DNA from: Streptacidiphilus jiangxiensis
GTDB taxonomy: Bacteria > Actinomycetota > Actinomycetes > Streptomycetales > Streptomycetaceae
Assembly (NCBI RefSeq): GCF_900109465.1
Contig: NZ_FOAZ01000020.1
Location: forward strand, 145,210 to 209,209
Length of the DNA: 64,000 nucleotides
Direction of reading: 5' to 3'
How positions within the stretch are numbered: the first letter of the stretch is position 1; the number at the start of each line of letters is the position of its first letter. The translations under genes and the position numbers were made by a program. Below the pieces are notes generated by a model. The model made no database searches, had not been told where the DNA came from, and saw only the letters and a program-made list of their open reading frames with translations. This document shows positions 61,690 to 64,000 of the stretch, in pieces.

Positions 61690-62043
61690 TCAGGCCTCGG
61701 TGGAGTGAGCGTCAGGCCGCTGGTCCTCGAAGAGGTCCAGCTTCGTCCCGAAGAGGTTCTCCCCCGTGGGGAACACGGTCTTCTCGTACAGGGCGTGCTG
61801 GCAGATCAACGACTTGTCGGGGGCGGACAGCTTCAGCTCCCGCCGGGCTTCGGTCGGCTCCGTGAACCACTGTTGTACGGCCAGGAGCTGAAAACCGGTC
61901 GAGCTGGAGTGATCGCCGTAGACGAGACGTGTCAGCCCTTCAAGTACCCGTTCGTGACTGAGGTCTTTCCGCGTGCCTGCGGGGTCAGAGAACGATACGG
62001 TCCACGACCACCTCTGGTCGTCCTGAACGGAAGCCCACTGCAC
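61690..62043 (-). CDS. Small hypothetical protein
   Basis: 117 residues from the GTG at 62043 (VQWASVQDDQRW), with GGGGGGCG upstream. It is acidic and soluble with LVYGDHSSSTGFQLLAVQQWF in the middle. No recognised family. Confidence 0.58.
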   Translation of the reverse strand: MQWASVQDDQRWSWTVSFSDPAGTRKDLSHERVLEGLTRLVYGDHSSSTGFQLLAVQQWFTEPTEARRELKLSAPDKSLICQHALYEKTVFPTGENLFGTKLDLFEDQRPDAHSTEA

Positions 62044-62378
62044 ACACGCCCCCCGAGACCGGCATCGGCGTCGGCCTCTACGCCGACGCCGGCATGGAGA
62101 TCAACGCGTCCGGGGTCACACGCCGAGACGGGTCACTAACCATGTGGCCGAGGGTTGGGAGGGCCCCCGCAGCCGGTGTCCCAATGTGACAACTTGCCCG
62201 ATTTGACACCGTGTCTCATCGACGCTGAGCAATAACCGAAGCAATAACCGACTACGGAGCGTTGATCCACTGACCATGCGTCGAAGGTGACGGACGTTTT
62301 TTCTGACAAGGATTTGAACAGGCGCGGTTCGGCCTACGAAGATTCTCCTCAGCTCAACTCGCCACCGGTCACAGCCGT
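62044..62378. other. Intergenic stretch with repeats and a palindrome
   Basis: 335 bases without a supported gene. It contains the palindrome GACACCGTGTC (62207-62217) overlapping a TTGACA (62205-62210), and a direct repeat GCAATAACCGA at 62229 and 62241. These look like promoter and operator elements for the small gene downstream. Confidence 0.45.
62229..62251. repeat. 12-bp tandem repeat
   Basis: GCAATAACCGA occurs twice with a 12-bp period. It lies downstream of a TTGACA in an otherwise gene-free region and may be a regulator-binding iteron. Confidence 0.5.
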
Positions 62379-62594
62379 GTGGACCGGGGCGGGCGACCTG
62401 CGGGAGTCCGATTGGCCGGCAGACACCGCCGCGACCGGAACGACGACCGCGAGGAACCGAAGCGCAACCCGTGGGCCCGAGTCTGGACCTGGGTCAAGAT
62501 CAGCACGACGCTGTACGGCCTATACGACCGACACAGCGTGACCGCGAACCGCCTCATCGACGAGGCGCGGGAGTGGATCGAGCATCAGATCTGA
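62379..62594 (+). CDS. Small hypothetical protein
   Basis: 71 residues with a GTG start. The N-terminal half is Arg/Asp-rich, and the C-terminal half a coherent helical stretch (WVKISTTLYGLYDRHSVTAN, then RLIDEAREWIEHQ). It is followed by a good terminator hairpin. No family recognised; the exact start is uncertain. Confidence 0.5.
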   Translation: MDRGGRPAGVRLAGRHRRDRNDDREEPKRNPWARVWTWVKISTTLYGLYDRHSVTANRLIDEAREWIEHQI

Positions 62595-62610
62595 CACCGG
62601 GATGTGAAGA

Positions 62611-62634
62611 GCCCCGGCGCTCCAACGCCGGGGC
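62611..62634 (+). terminator. Hairpin terminator
   Basis: GCCCCGGCG, loop CTCCAA, CGCCGGGGC: a perfect 9-bp stem 17 bases after the stop at 62594, typical of actinobacterial terminators that lack a T tail. Confidence 0.8.
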
Positions 62635-62812
62635 CCTTGGTACCTCGCCCAACTGAATCGAGGTGATCACGCTCCGGGTCGCCGCCCCTTCTCCTTGACC
62701 GGACGGGGTGGCGACCCTCTCTTCTCCGCCGAGACGGAGTGCACGGGTCGTCGCTACCTCGGCGGTAGCGTCGAGTCCTACCGGCATAGGTAACGTCATG
62801 TGGCCCATCGCG

Positions 62813-63334
62813 TCAATGCGGCTGTGGCGTCGCCGGGTCCGCCTCTTCGAGCTGCAACGCGATCCGGGCGAGCCGTGCGGCCTCGCGCATGCAGTGGCCC
62901 CAGTCGCACCCGTCGCCGACTGCCGGGGTGGCCGCGGCGTCGCTCATGGCGCGGAGCGCGGCGATGGCGACGACGCAGGCGGGATTGTCGGAGCCCATGT
63001 CGGTGAAGGGCGCCGCCGCAATTTCGTCCGGCCACGTGAAGGGCGGCGCGGCGGTGATGTTGCGCGCGTAGTCCTCGAACTCGTCGAATCCGTCGAGGGC
63101 TTCGGCGACGGCCCTGAGGAGGCTGCTCCTGCTGCTCCGGGGATAGTCGACGGACCACAGCGCGTAGGCGGCTCCGCGCAGGACGGATGAGCTGCTCTCG
63201 GTGAGGCGAATGTCGTCCGCTGCTCGCCGAAGGATCGTCGGCCACTCCCAAGTCTGGTCTTCCCCTCTCACCTCCTCGGAGAGCTCGGCCTCGTGCTGCA
63301 GGGCGTCGTACAGTGCCCGGACGGAGTCGATCAT
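62813..63334 (-). CDS. Hypothetical protein
   Basis: 173 residues starting MIDSVRALYDAL. Helical and acidic, with a Trp/Cys pair (GCDWGHCMREAARLARI) near the C-terminus. No signal peptide or recognised motif. Confidence 0.65.
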   Translation of the reverse strand: MIDSVRALYDALQHEAELSEEVRGEDQTWEWPTILRRAADDIRLTESSSSVLRGAAYALWSVDYPRSSRSSLLRAVAEALDGFDEFEDYARNITAAPPFTWPDEIAAAPFTDMGSDNPACVVAIAALRAMSDAAATPAVGDGCDWGHCMREAARLARIALQLEEADPATPQPH

Positions 63335-63418
63335 TCTGCCTTCTCCCTGGTCGGTGCTCGGTTTGCGCTGGGGCCACGGATAGCACCCCCGGGCCCAGGC
63401 CGTGGCCGATGCTCCGAT

Positions 63419-63814
63419 TCACCCCCCGGTGAGGGTGACGATCTTCGAGTCCCAGTCGGGTCCGCCGTCGACGATCGCGGTCAGCACGACGTCGGTGTGG
63501 TGCGTCCAGGCGTTCACCTGGACCTGCTGGCCGGCCCGGCAGGTCCGGCGGATCGAGTCGTGGCTGAAGTAGGTGCCGAGGTGCATGTTCACGGCGCGGA
63601 GGTCGACGCAGCCGCGGTCGGCGCGGACGTAGCCGATCAGCCGGAAGCCTCCGCGCTCGCGGGTGACGGCGAAGTCGGCGACCCCCGATGATGTCGAGTC
63701 TCCAGCGACCGCTTGGACGGAAACCCATTGCACCGGCCGTAGGGCGGCGGCGTCCGCGGCTGCTGGGCTGACCAGCATTAGGGCTGTGGCAACGGCGGCG
63801 GCAGGAAGACGCAC
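63419..63814 (-). CDS. Secreted hypothetical protein
   Basis: 131 residues from GTG 63814 (GGAG upstream). MRLPAAAVATALMLVSPAAADA-type signal peptide, then a small mature domain (RPVQWVSVQAVAGDSTSSG, RGGFRLIGYVRADRGCVDLRAVNMHLG) with two Cys (DRGC, RRTC) that can form a disulfide. The compact beta-strand pattern suggests a small extracellular domain. Unknown function. A longer in-frame start (63868 or 63913) lacks a signal peptide. Confidence 0.65.
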   Translation of the reverse strand: MRLPAAAVATALMLVSPAAADAAALRPVQWVSVQAVAGDSTSSGVADFAVTRERGGFRLIGYVRADRGCVDLRAVNMHLGTYFSHDSIRRTCRAGQQVQVNAWTHHTDVVLTAIVDGGPDWDSKIVTLTGG

Positions 63815-63925
63815 AACGGACTCCGGACACGGGGAGCGGGACGGACCGTTGTCCAACGCCTCGGCCATTGCCCCGGTCACTTCACGGGAGGGTGATCTTG
63901 GCCTGTCGGGCATAGCTTGATTCGT

Positions 63926-64000
63926 ATGAGCACCATGTCGGCGGAGGCCCCTCTCGGCCGTCCGTCCTTCTCGGGGTCGATCACGTTCGGCCTGGTCGCG
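63926..64000 (+). CDS. Possible Ku protein, N-terminal 25 codons
   Basis: The frame from ATG 63926 reads MSTMSAEAPLGRPSFSGSI, then TFGLVA, up to the window end. GSITFGLVA resembles the start of bacterial Ku (WxGxISFGLVxIPV), the DNA end-binding protein of non-homologous end joining. Only 25 codons are visible, so the call is tentative. Confidence 0.5.
   Translation, partial: MSTMSAEAPLGRPSFSGSITFGLVA

Overview
The window is GC-rich actinomycete DNA. Codon use is strongly third-position G/C, GTG starts are common, and TetR, XRE and STAND-type regulators are abundant. Together these point to Streptomyces or a close relative (Kitasatospora, Streptacidiphilus). The density of insertion sequences, gene fragments, toxin-antitoxin pairs and a CRISPR array suggests an accessory or chromosome-arm region. 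No rRNA or tRNA gene was recognised.

Layout. 1-9.3 kb: redox and hydrolase genes (partial GMC oxidoreductase, Ohr peroxidase, three alpha/beta hydrolases, a flavin disulfide reductase, SnoaL-like and SRPBCC proteins) around an XRE/NB-ARC/TPR regulator. 9.5-18.2 kb: a decayed IS5-type transposase, two TetR/methyltransferase modules with recognisable operator palindromes, a DUF2218 protein, and an intact IS256-type element inserted near the 3' end of an integrase fragment. 18.3-23.4 kb: a membrane protein and an APH-fold phosphotransferase-like protein, divergent from a second XRE/STAND/TPR protein. 23.3-33.9 kb: ten minus-strand genes, most overlapping by 4 nt, that read as one operon. They encode a polyprenyl synthase, a UbiA prenyltransferase, three divergent class I isoprenoid-synthase-like proteins, a GT2 glycosyltransferase, a GNAT/zinc-ribbon/methyltransferase fusion, a DUF3419 (BtaA-like) protein, a kinase-like protein and a PlsC-like acyltransferase. 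I infer an uncharacterised terpenoid or terpenoid-lipid pathway; this is the best candidate for an undescribed system here.

34.2-41.3 kb: a 1274-residue TPR-CHAT protease-like protein lies 33 nt beyond, and co-directional with, the trailer end of a type I-E-like CRISPR array (29 repeats plus one truncated). No cas gene is present in the window. The expected leader end is cut off by a second, intact IS256-type element. 41.3-46.6 kb: a HEAT-repeat protein, an aspartase fragment, DUF1877 and other small genes, an ISAs1-type element and a stray copy of its terminal repeat. 46.3-58.4 kb: an XRE/TPR regulator coupled to a pterin dehydratase, small Cys-rich proteins, two paralogous AbrB/PIN toxin-antitoxin cassettes, a pentapeptide-like membrane protein, a DUF4238 protein and a tyrosine recombinase. 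58.5-64 kb: small regulators and hypothetical proteins, ending in what may be the first 25 codons of a Ku gene.

All calls come from reading the sequence. No database search was run, so family names rest on recognised motifs and remembered family features.
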